Origin: Bacillus sp. B1-b2
GTDB taxonomy: Bacteria > Bacillota > Bacilli > Bacillales > Cytobacillaceae
DNA length: 41,707 nt
Assembly (NCBI RefSeq): GCF_009183415.1
Contig: NZ_WEHU01000036.1
Span: 1 to 41,707, forward strand
Direction: 5' to 3'
The position numbers and the translations under genes are program-made. The notes below the pieces were generated by a model. It saw only the letters and a program-made list of their open reading frames with translations, was not told where the DNA came from and searched no databases. This document shows, piece after piece, positions 25,322 through 32,465 of the stretch (position 1 is the stretch's first letter; every line of letters begins with the position of its first letter).

Positions 25322-25524
25322 TTATTACTCGCTCCTTATATAATAGTATATTGTGCCGTATAGCTTTCTTTTGCACAGTGTTATTGTATCCAATTGATAG
25401 CTATTTACTAACGGTATGATACTCAGTATACTGGGTATGTTACTAAATTAAAAGTATGCACTTTTTTATCATATAGTAACAAAAAGTATACTATGGGACA
25501 TAATAAGGGTTGGAGGTGAAATGA
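25322..25524. promoter_or_regulatory. hxlA-hxlR divergent control region
   Basis: Carries AGTATACT twice, at 25425-25432 and 25485-25492, exactly 60 bases apart, and GTTACTA (25439-25445) and TAGTAAC (25474-25480) as an inverted pair between them. In B. subtilis HxlR activates hxlAB from sites upstream of hxlA when formaldehyde is present. These repeats are candidate HxlR sites; assignment is inference. Confidence 0.5.
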
Positions 25525-25890
25525 ATGCCGAATCTTGGGGAAAAAGTGTTTAATTGTGAAAAAGAATTGACTCTTTCGATTATTGGTGGAAAATGGAAAA
25601 TGTTGGTATTGTGGCATCTAGGAAAAGAAGGAACCAAACGTTTTGGTGAACTAAAGGCCCTCATGCCGGGTATCACTCAAAGAATGCTTGTTAATCAATT
25701 GCGCGAACTTGAAGACCATTTGATTGTTCATCGTGAAGTCTATCCTGTCGTTCCACCAAAAGTTGAATACTCACTCACTGAGTATGGAAGAAGTCTGATG
25801 CCTATTCTGGATGCTATGTATGACTGGGGTAAAGATTATATTGAGAATGTATTGGAAAAAGAAACAGAAAACAAATCGTCTATTCAGTAG
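25525..25890 (+). CDS. hxlR: HxlR-type formaldehyde-responsive regulator
   Basis: A 121-aa winged-helix protein: the conserved Cys in [20 protein letters not shown] (Cys11), [20 protein letters not shown], then the wing [15 protein letters not shown]. HxlR activates hxlAB in B. subtilis in response to formaldehyde, through a conserved N-terminal Cys. The start at 25525 is set by the frame; an ATG at 25521 is out of frame and ends after ten codons. GGAGGTGA precedes it. A terminator follows at 25950. Confidence 0.95.
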   Translation: MPNLGEKVFNCEKELTLSIIGGKWKMLVLWHLGKEGTKRFGELKALMPGITQRMLVNQLRELEDHLIVHREVYPVVPPKVEYSLTEYGRSLMPILDAMYDWGKDYIENVLEKETENKSSIQ

Positions 25891-25949
25891 AAAAAAGTGT
25901 TTCTCCTAGGGGTTCGAAAAAGTGTAAAAAAGTTCATATACTAACAAAC

Positions 25950-25991
25950 CACGGTTAGCTATCTTAATAAAGATGCTGTCCGTGTTTTTTT
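25950..25991 (+). terminator. hxlR terminator
   Basis: CACGG and CCGTG at the base, AGCTATCTT / AAGATGCT (with a bulge) above, then seven T. Confidence 0.75.
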
Positions 25992-26065
25992 ATATCTCTA
26001 CGTATTTAAAAGGTTGAAAAAACACAACATTTAAACACAACATTTAATAAAAGAATCAGTTACTA

Positions 26066-26112
26066 AAAAGCCAAGGGCAGCGAATCTTGTATAATCGCTG
26101 TCCTTGGCTTTT
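26066..26112 (+). terminator. strong hairpin terminator
   Basis: AAAAGCCAAGG.CAGCGA pairs with TCGCTG.CCTTGGCTTTT. The A- and T-runs on each side allow it to work in both directions. Confidence 0.75.
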
Positions 26113-26364
26113 CACTCTTGGTATTGGATTCAAGTTTATAGTATTATTTTTAACACTATGTTATACCAATGTATCTATATGTTAATAAAGTGCGTACTTT
26201 CAAAAATATAACATACGTAATATACTGATTTTGCTCAAGTAATAGCGAGCTTAAAGAATACTACCAAACCTTAAGGGAATACTGCTACAAGCATGGTGAG
26301 ATGAAGTGAAACTTCATTTAATAATTTATACATGTTGTTGCTTTTTACGAAAGGAGAGATCCGC

Positions 26365-26529
26365 ATGGAAAGGTTCAAAACTAAGCAGCGAAAAGTTTGT
26401 GAAAGATGTCTAATCATCACCATAAATAATGAAACCTGTCCAAAATGTGGACATTCTCAATTAAGAGATATCATTATTACCGGACAAGCTGGGAGAAATA
26501 AACGAAACTTACATCCAAAAGTAGGATAA
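26365..26529 (+). CDS. small zinc-ribbon protein, 54 aa
   Basis: MERFKTKQRKVCERCLIITI, then CPKCGHSQLRD: two CxxC pairs (Cys 12/15 and 24/27) forming a zinc ribbon. ATG 26365 follows AAAGGAGAG. It is upstream of zwf by 96 bp in the same direction. No known family member is recognised; it could bind nucleic acid or a partner protein. Its place in the cassette suggests a regulatory or accessory role, not shown. Confidence 0.6.
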   Translation: MERFKTKQRKVCERCLIITINNETCPKCGHSQLRDIIITGQAGRNKRNLHPKVG

Positions 26530-26625
26530 CGCAATAGCGAAAATCCTTGTTGTTTTGTAGGGAAAACGAAGAAAATCAGACATTTTTCTATTTGAAAATG
26601 CTTTGAAAAAGTGGAGGAATGAAAA

Positions 26626-28098
26626 GTGGATTCTATGACGTTTGTCTTATTTGGGGCAACTGGGGATTTAGCTAAGCGAAAAATCTACCCTGCCTTGTTT
26701 AATTTATATTTGAATCAAAAATTACCAGATTCTTTTTTGATCATTGGTGTAGGAATAGACGAAATGTCTGATGTTGATTTTCAAAACCATGTAACAGACT
26801 CGCTATACACTTTTTCTAGACACTTGATAAATGATAAATCCGAAAAACAAGAGTTTGTAAAGGCATTTCGTTATTGCCAGTTAGATTTCACGAATGCTGA
26901 AGGGTATAAGAAGTTAGTTGAAGTCGTTCAACAAAATGAAAAAGACCAGAGTATTGAAGAGAATCGAATGTTTTATCTTTCTGTTGCTCCTGAATTCTTT
27001 GATGTAATTGCTTTGAACATCAAGGAGAGTGGATTAGGCTCGACAAAAGGATGGAAACGATTAATGATCGAAAAACCATTTGGGCGTGATTTAAAATCTG
27101 CTCAAGATTTAAATGAAAAACTAAGCAAAGCTTTTGAAGAAGACGAAATTTTCAGGATTGACCATTATCTTGGAAAACCGATGGTTCAAAACCTTGAAGC
27201 TTTAGAATTTGCCAACCCTGTGCTGCAATCACTATGGAACAATCGGTATATTGCCAATGTGCAAATAACGGCTAGTGAAACGGTTGGTGTAGAAGAGAGA
27301 GCTAGTTATTATGAAAAAGCAGGGGCTATTCGTGATATGGTCCAAAATCATATGATGCAGCTGTTGATGATGACGGCCATGCATCAGCCAAAACAGATGA
27401 GCACGAACGATATCCGTACAGTGAAAAGAAAAGTTATGGACTCTCTTCGGCCTGTACAGAAAGATACTGTAGGTATCCACGTTGTTCGTGGTCAATATGG
27501 ACCGGGGGAAATAAAGGGTAAACCTGTAGTCGGATATTTAGAAGAACCTGGAGTGAATGCTTCTTCCACAAACGATACATTTGTGGCTGCTCGTTTATGG
27601 ATTGATAGTTCATTCTGGGATGGGGTGCCATTTTATATCCGGACAGGAAAAAGAATGAAGGAAAAGTCGACGCGGATTGTGATTGAATTCAAGAATCCAA
27701 CGAAAAATGTGTATACTAACGAGAATCAATTTGCAGAACCCAATCTATTAGTTATCAAAGTAAGTCCAAATGAGGGTGTGTCGATGCAATTAAATAGCAA
27801 AAATTTAACAAATGGAAATTTGGAGCCGATAATTGTTGACTTCTCAGCAAGTACAAAAGACATACCAGAAGCTTATGAACTCTTAATATTCGATGCTCTG
27901 CGTGGGGACTCTACCTTCTTTGCTCATTGGGACGAAGTTGAATTATCTTGGAAATGGGTACAGCCCGTTTTAGAGGCGTTTGAGGAAAATGCCCTTCCAC
28001 TCCACCTATATCAAGCCGGTTCGATGGGGCCACAAGCTGCTTCGCAATTATTGGAGGAGGATGGTTTTAAATGGTGGGAAACCAGGGGGGGAGTTTAA
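26626..28098 (+). CDS. zwf: glucose-6-phosphate 1-dehydrogenase
   Basis: Oxidises glucose 6-phosphate to 6-phosphogluconolactone with NAD(P)+. The 490-aa length is normal. FGATGDLAKRKIYPALFNL (residues 8-26) is the nucleotide-binding motif, LMIEKPFGRDLKSA follows, and RIDHYLGK at 177-184 is the active-site signature with the catalytic-region His. GTG start at 26626 with GGAGG upstream. The cyclic RuMP route uses this enzyme to take carbon from formaldehyde to CO2. Second copies of zwf outside the central chromosome are unusual, so in-cassette function is a strong inference. Confidence 0.96.
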   Translation: MDSMTFVLFGATGDLAKRKIYPALFNLYLNQKLPDSFLIIGVGIDEMSDVDFQNHVTDSLYTFSRHLINDKSEKQEFVKAFRYCQLDFTNAEGYKKLVEVVQQNEKDQSIEENRMFYLSVAPEFFDVIALNIKESGLGSTKGWKRLMIEKPFGRDLKSAQDLNEKLSKAFEEDEIFRIDHYLGKPMVQNLEALEFANPVLQSLWNNRYIANVQITASETVGVEERASYYEKAGAIRDMVQNHMMQLLMMTAMHQPKQMSTNDIRTVKRKVMDSLRPVQKDTVGIHVVRGQYGPGEIKGKPVVGYLEEPGVNASSTNDTFVAARLWIDSSFWDGVPFYIRTGKRMKEKSTRIVIEFKNPTKNVYTNENQFAEPNLLVIKVSPNEGVSMQLNSKNLTNGNLEPIIVDFSASTKDIPEAYELLIFDALRGDSTFFAHWDEVELSWKWVQPVLEAFEENALPLHLYQAGSMGPQAASQLLEEDGFKWWETRGGV

Positions 28099-28296
28099 TC
28101 CGCACCTCCCTGGAAGGCTATTGGTATGAAGAGAGCAAACCGAGGTTGGATTTGACAGATAATTGTTACGCGATTTACCCAAGGAACTTAAAGTATTTGT
28201 TGAATCCTTATGGTTCCATAAGGAGACCATGAAGAACAACAAATGGGTAGCATAATAATACACGCTATTTTTTGTAATTTAAAGGAGGAAACTCAA

Positions 28297-29190
28297 GTGA
28301 AAGTAGGATTAATTGGATTAGGGAAAATGGGTATGAACTTAGGAAAAAACTTAATTGACAATAAACACCGTGTAATGGCGTTTGATCTAAATACAAATAC
28401 TATTGAAGAAATTAAAAAATATGGAGTTGAAGGAGCATCCAGTTTACAAGATCTTGTTCAATCATTAGAAAAGCCACGAGTTGTTTGGATAATGGTCCCA
28501 CACTCCGTCGTTGATTCAGTTATTAGTGAAATCACACCATTTCTAAGTGAAGGAGATATCGTCATTGAAGCTGGTAATTCGCATTATAAGGAATCCATTC
28601 GTCGTTACGAACAGTTGAAGAAAGTTGGAGTGAGCTTTATGGATGCCGGTACTTCTGGGGGGATGGAAGGTGCTCGCTATGGTGCTTGTTATATGATTGG
28701 TGGAGATCCTGAAGCATGGAGCATTGTCGAGCCGATTTTTAGAGATACAGCTGTAGATAATGGGTATTTATATGCTGGGAAATCTGGTAGTGGCCACTTC
28801 TTAAAAATGGTCCACAATGGAATAGAATACGGAATGATGGCCGCCATTGGTGAAGGATTCGAAGTCCTGGAAAAAAGCGATTTCGATTTTGACTATGAAA
28901 AAGTGGCACGGGTGTGGAATAACGGTTCTGTCATCCGCTCATGGCTCATGGAATTGACAGAACGCGCATTTTCTAAAGATGCAAAATTAGATGAAATTAA
29001 GGGCATTATGCATTCTTCTGGGGAAGGGAAATGGACAGTTGAAACCGCTTTGGATCTTCAAACAGCTACCCCTGTTATCGCTATGTCTTTACTAATGCGT
29101 TACCGTTCATTAGACAATGATACATTTACAGGTAAAGTGGTAGCTTCCCTTCGTAATGAATTTGGCGGACATGCTGTGGAAAAATCATAA
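28297..29190 (+). CDS. gnd: 6-phosphogluconate dehydrogenase, short (decarboxylating) type
   Basis: Converts 6-phosphogluconate to ribulose 5-phosphate and CO2, closing the cycle back to the hxlA acceptor. Rossmann motif VGLIGLGKMGMNLGKNLID at residues 2-20, the substrate motif DAGTSGGMEGARYGACYMIG, KMVHNGIEYGMM with the catalytic Lys. At 297 aa it is the short type of 6PGDH found in several Firmicutes and methylotrophs, many of which prefer NAD+, not the 470-aa form. GTG 28297 follows AAAGGAGG; the longer open frame has no ribosome site. It lies 198 bp after zwf; a lactonase gene is not present. Confidence 0.95.
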   Translation: MKVGLIGLGKMGMNLGKNLIDNKHRVMAFDLNTNTIEEIKKYGVEGASSLQDLVQSLEKPRVVWIMVPHSVVDSVISEITPFLSEGDIVIEAGNSHYKESIRRYEQLKKVGVSFMDAGTSGGMEGARYGACYMIGGDPEAWSIVEPIFRDTAVDNGYLYAGKSGSGHFLKMVHNGIEYGMMAAIGEGFEVLEKSDFDFDYEKVARVWNNGSVIRSWLMELTERAFSKDAKLDEIKGIMHSSGEGKWTVETALDLQTATPVIAMSLLMRYRSLDNDTFTGKVVASLRNEFGGHAVEKS

Positions 29191-29304
29191 AGTCATCTGC
29201 TGTATATGTCTTTCGTTAAAATGAGCCGGAAATTCATTGGATTTTTAGTTTGGTATATCCCAAAAATTGGTAGATTTACTTAAGTCGTTGATAGTGCTAA
29301 CTAT

Positions 29305-29485
29305 GTTGATTGAAGCGGAAGGAGCGAGACTCCTCGAAAATGCATTCACATTTTCTCGTGCGGTGCCTATTCACGGATGATGATTCAACGTCCTGTGGGA
29401 AAAACAGGACAAGGGAGACCCCGCAGCCGCACAGCGCCGAGGAGGCTCCCGGCTCGCCCGCGGAAAGCGAGCACCTGGAGCCAAC
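29305..29485 (+). repeat. GC-rich Bacillus interspersed repeat, interrupted
   Basis: TTGATTGAAGCGGAAGGAGC begins a block that continues with GAGACCCCGCAGCCGC, GCGCCGAGGAGGCTCCCGG and GGAAAGCGAGCACCTGGAG. This is the form of an interspersed repeat I know from several Bacillus genomes. About 57 bases of unrelated sequence break it after TCCTCG. It is far more GC-rich than its surroundings and folds into several hairpins. It lies between gnd and the 163-aa gene. Confidence 0.6.
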
Positions 29486-29536
29486 AGACAAGTTTAACAG
29501 AGCCAAAAAAATAAAACAATATTGAGGTGTGACATC

Positions 29537-30028
29537 ATGAACGTATTGGATGCAAAAATCATTAACACACAATATGGTTTAGAAACCTATTTAGACATGG
29601 TGAAGAATATCGAAGTAAAAGAACTCCATTCTCCATCAGATAATGAGCCCTTTTATGAAATAGTATTAGGGATAGAGTATTTTCTTCTAAGGGACGGAAA
29701 ATACTATGATAGTGAAAGGAATTATTTTCGGATTCAAATGAGCGAAGATTTTAATTCAATCACGTTAAGAGAGACAGATACCGAAAGTTTATTTGCTGTC
29801 AAAACCGAACACGAGAGAGACTCAACTAAGCTACTGGTTGGAGAATGGCTTATAAAAACCAATGCTTTCAAGCAAGTAATAAGTGAACTGATCCAACAAA
29901 AGAAAATGGAGAATGTTCAAAATGAGGGAGACACTCGAAAAGTATTAGGAACGATAAGATTCTTGGAAATATTACTTGAAATCAAAACAGAAGACATACT
30001 AAGTGCCGATGTAGAGAGGGACCATTGA
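29537..30028 (+). CDS. hypothetical protein of the RuMP cassette, 163 aa
   Basis: Starts MNVLDAKIINTQYGLETYLD; ATG 29537 follows GAGGTG. The protein has an N-terminal region with EPFYEIVLGIEYFLLRDGKY and RIQMSEDFNSITLRETDTES, then a helical C-terminal half. No signal peptide, no membrane segment, no recognised family. It lies between gnd and pgi in the same direction, so it is the clearest unknown in the cassette. A role in formaldehyde metabolism is speculation. Confidence 0.65.
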   Translation: MNVLDAKIINTQYGLETYLDMVKNIEVKELHSPSDNEPFYEIVLGIEYFLLRDGKYYDSERNYFRIQMSEDFNSITLRETDTESLFAVKTEHERDSTKLLVGEWLIKTNAFKQVISELIQQKKMENVQNEGDTRKVLGTIRFLEILLEIKTEDILSADVERDH

Positions 30029-30173
30029 GTTTTCTTAATACTAACTATCTTTTAATGTACGCTATTGATAATTACACGGTCCCACTAAGGATTTTTCAAA
30101 ATTGAAAAGGGGGAGTTTAAATGTGTTTTTAAAAACTTCCCTTATATACTGTAGAAAAGGAGAATGCACTAAC

Positions 30174-30272
30174 ATGAAACGTTTTACTATGCCGAGAGAT
30201 CTTTTTTACGGAGAAGGATCTCCGATTGAAGCAGCTAAGCTAAATTTGATTGAAAGGGGAAGTAATGTATGA
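30174..30272 (+). pseudogene. stub of an iron-containing alcohol dehydrogenase
   Basis: A 32-codon frame with AAAGGAGA upstream reads MKRFTMPRDLFYGEG, the typical start of iron-dependent alcohol dehydrogenases (family of methanol and butanol dehydrogenases), joined directly to SPIEAAK, which looks like the GGGSPIDAAK nucleotide-binding motif normally about 80 residues later. An internal deletion is therefore likely, and all catalytic parts are gone. Its TGA overlaps the pgi ATG by three bases, so it may now act as a translation leader for pgi. The identification rests on two short motifs. Confidence 0.45.
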
Positions 30273-31606
30273 CTATTTCGTTTGATTACTCCAATGCATT
30301 AGCATTTATGAAAAAGAGTGAAGTAGATAATCTAAGTGAATTTGTAAAAGTGGCTCATAAAATGCTACATGAAAAAACAGGCCCCGGCTCTGATTATCTT
30401 GGTTGGGTCGATTTGCCACTAAACTATGATAAGAGTGAATTTGAAAGAATTAAACAAGCTGCTGAAAGAATCAAGAAACATTCAGACGCAATGGTTGTAA
30501 TTGGTATTGGTGGTTCGTACCTGGGGGCAAGATCGGCTATAGAATCTCTGTCCCATAGCTTTCATAACCAGATGAACAATAAGACACATGTTTATTTTGC
30601 CGGTCAGAATATCAGTTCTACTTATATATCTCATTTATTTGAACTATTAGAGGGGAAAGATATCTCTGTTAACGTCATTTCTAAATCAGGAACAACGACA
30701 GAGCCAGCCCTTGCTTTCCGTATTTTCCGTGACTATATGGAGAAAAAATACGGAAAAGAAGAGGCGAGAAAACGTATTTTTGCTACTACAGATCAGAAAA
30801 AAGGCGCATTAAAAAAGCTTGCGGACGAAGAAGGATATGAAACGTTCGTTATTCCGGATGATGTTGGTGGAAGGTATTCTGTGCTAACAGCAGTTGGTCT
30901 CTTACCAATTGCCGTAGCAGGACTTGATATTGATCATATGATGGAAGGGGCAGCAGCAGCAGCCCGTAAATACAACAATCCTGATTTATTGACAAATGAG
31001 AGCTATCAGTATGCTGCGGTCCGAAATGTACTCTACAATAAGGGAAAAGCAATTGAAGTGCTTGTTAACTATGAGCCCTCCCTTCACTACGTATCGGAAT
31101 GGTGGAAGCAGCTGTTTGGGGAAAGTGAAGGAAAAGATCAAAAGGGGCTATTCCCTGCTTCCGTTGATTTTTCAACGGATTTGCATTCCATGGGGCAATA
31201 TGTACAAGAAGGTCGACGAAACCTTTTAGAAACGGTTTTACAGATTAAGAAACCTCGAATTGAAGTGACTATTCAGGAGGATCCAGAAAATATTGATGGA
31301 TTAAACTTCCTGGCAGGTAAGACGATGGATGAAGTCAACAAAAGTGCATTTCAGGGTACCCTTATGGCCCATATAGATGGAGAAGTACCTAATCTCGTGA
31401 TTGAACTGGATGAAATGAATGAATACACTTACGGTGAGATGGTTTACTTTTTTGAGAAGGCATGTGGGATTAGTGGCCATCTATTAGGAGTTAACCCATT
31501 TGACCAGCCTGGAGTCGAAGCATACAAGAAGAATATGTTTGCTTTACTTGACAAACCTGGTTTTGAAGCAGAAAAAGCTACTCTCATGGAGCGTTTATCA
31601 AAATAA
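30269..31606 (+). CDS. pgi: glucose-6-phosphate isomerase
   Basis: Interconverts fructose 6-phosphate and glucose 6-phosphate, linking hxlB to zwf. The 445-aa length and motifs are normal: [19 protein letters not shown] (residues 69-87), [35 protein letters not shown] and the late [17 protein letters not shown] precedes the ATG. It is preceded by the iron-ADH stub and followed by the transposon's res site. It completes the cyclic RuMP gene set. Confidence 0.96.
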   Translation: MTISFDYSNALAFMKKSEVDNLSEFVKVAHKMLHEKTGPGSDYLGWVDLPLNYDKSEFERIKQAAERIKKHSDAMVVIGIGGSYLGARSAIESLSHSFHNQMNNKTHVYFAGQNISSTYISHLFELLEGKDISVNVISKSGTTTEPALAFRIFRDYMEKKYGKEEARKRIFATTDQKKGALKKLADEEGYETFVIPDDVGGRYSVLTAVGLLPIAVAGLDIDHMMEGAAAAARKYNNPDLLTNESYQYAAVRNVLYNKGKAIEVLVNYEPSLHYVSEWWKQLFGESEGKDQKGLFPASVDFSTDLHSMGQYVQEGRRNLLETVLQIKKPRIEVTIQEDPENIDGLNFLAGKTMDEVNKSAFQGTLMAHIDGEVPNLVIELDEMNEYTYGEMVYFFEKACGISGHLLGVNPFDQPGVEAYKKNMFALLDKPGFEAEKATLMERLSK

Positions 31607-31638
31607 TTATATCTGATTGGTTTTGTATTAATAAAAAG

Positions 31639-31745
31639 ATTGTTACCAAAAACCATATTTTTTGTAACAATATTTATGAGAAATACTGATGCTTGATTTT
31701 ACTAATTTTATAGGTTACCAAAAATAATTACCAAAAGTTTTACCA
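31639..31745 (+). other. res site of the RuMP transposon
   Basis: Upstream of tnpR: an 8-bp inverted pair ATTGTTAC / GTAACAAT spanning 31639-31671, 33 bases, the size of a resolvase subsite. Then GGTTACCAAAA, AATTACCAAAA and GTTTTACCAAA follow at close spacing to about 31745, as expected of further resolvase-binding sites. Confidence 0.65.
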
Positions 31746-31810
31746 AATACTTTTACAAAAATGATGTCTCTTGTACAATTAGATTATTAAATTGTGCAGG
31801 AGGCTTCTTT

Positions 31811-32395
31811 ATGATAATCGGTTATGCTCGAGTTTCGACAGTTGACCAAAATTTAGACCGACAAATTATATTACTTTCTGAGTACGGCTGTGAAAAAATG
31901 GTTCAAGAGAAATTTACTGGGACTACAAAGGATAGAGATGGACTTAACTCATTGCTAGATGTAATAAGGAAAGGTGATACCGTTGTAGTAGAAAGTATTT
32001 CACGCTTAGGGAGAAAAACACTTGATATTCTTTCTATTATTCAGCAATTCGAGGATACTGGTGTAAAGTTCGTTTCTATTAAGGAGAACATGGATACAAG
32101 AACATCAACAGGAAAAGCCATGTTTCAAATGATGTGTGTCATCGCAGAGTTAGAAAGAAATTTAATTGTAGAAAGAGTTAAAGAAGGGTTAGAAGCGAGT
32201 AAAAGAAGAGGAAAAAAACTAGGAAGGCCTAAAGTGGATCAAGGGAAAATTGAAATAGCCTTGAGGATGTATGACAGTAAAGAATACTCGGTAAAAGAAA
32301 TTGTAGAAGGTACAGGACTTTCACAGGGATCATTATATCGAGCGATTAATAAAAGAAAACTAGAGAAGCAAATTAAAAATCTCTTATATTTTTAG
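31811..32395 (+). CDS. tnpR: serine resolvase (TnpR) of the RuMP transposon
   Basis: Resolves the cointegrate formed in replicative transposition. The 194-aa protein has the resolvase domain with the catalytic Ser in IIGYARVSTVDQNLDRQI (Ser9), the segment VVESISRLGRKTLDIL and the long E helix around CVIAELERNLIVERVKEGLE, then a C-terminal helix-turn-helix (TGLSQGSLYRAINK). GGAGGC precedes the ATG. The gene is in front of and codirectional with tnpA, 70 bp away; the res site lies just upstream. Confidence 0.95.
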   Translation: MIIGYARVSTVDQNLDRQIILLSEYGCEKMVQEKFTGTTKDRDGLNSLLDVIRKGDTVVVESISRLGRKTLDILSIIQQFEDTGVKFVSIKENMDTRTSTGKAMFQMMCVIAELERNLIVERVKEGLEASKRRGKKLGRPKVDQGKIEIALRMYDSKEYSVKEIVEGTGLSQGSLYRAINKRKLEKQIKNLLYF

Positions 32396-32465
32396 GGAAT
32401 TATGTGACGGACTAGGGCAGCTACTCTGTCACCACCCCCAACTTAATTTGAATGGAGTTGGTAAT

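Larger units (their letters stand above)
25891..26364. other. intergenic region between hxlR and the small zinc-ribbon gene
   Basis: Holds two strong terminators (25950-25991 and 26066-26112) and AT-rich DNA. No other gene is seen. Confidence 0.6.

Noticed and set aside
29310..29525. Small ORF of 71 codons in the GC-rich repeat
   Set aside because: It runs through the interspersed repeat, has no ribosome site and has repeat-driven composition.
31639..31745. CRISPR-like array from repeated TTACCAAAA
   Set aside because: Repeats are about 10 bases, irregularly spaced, and lie directly upstream of tnpR, which fits a res site.
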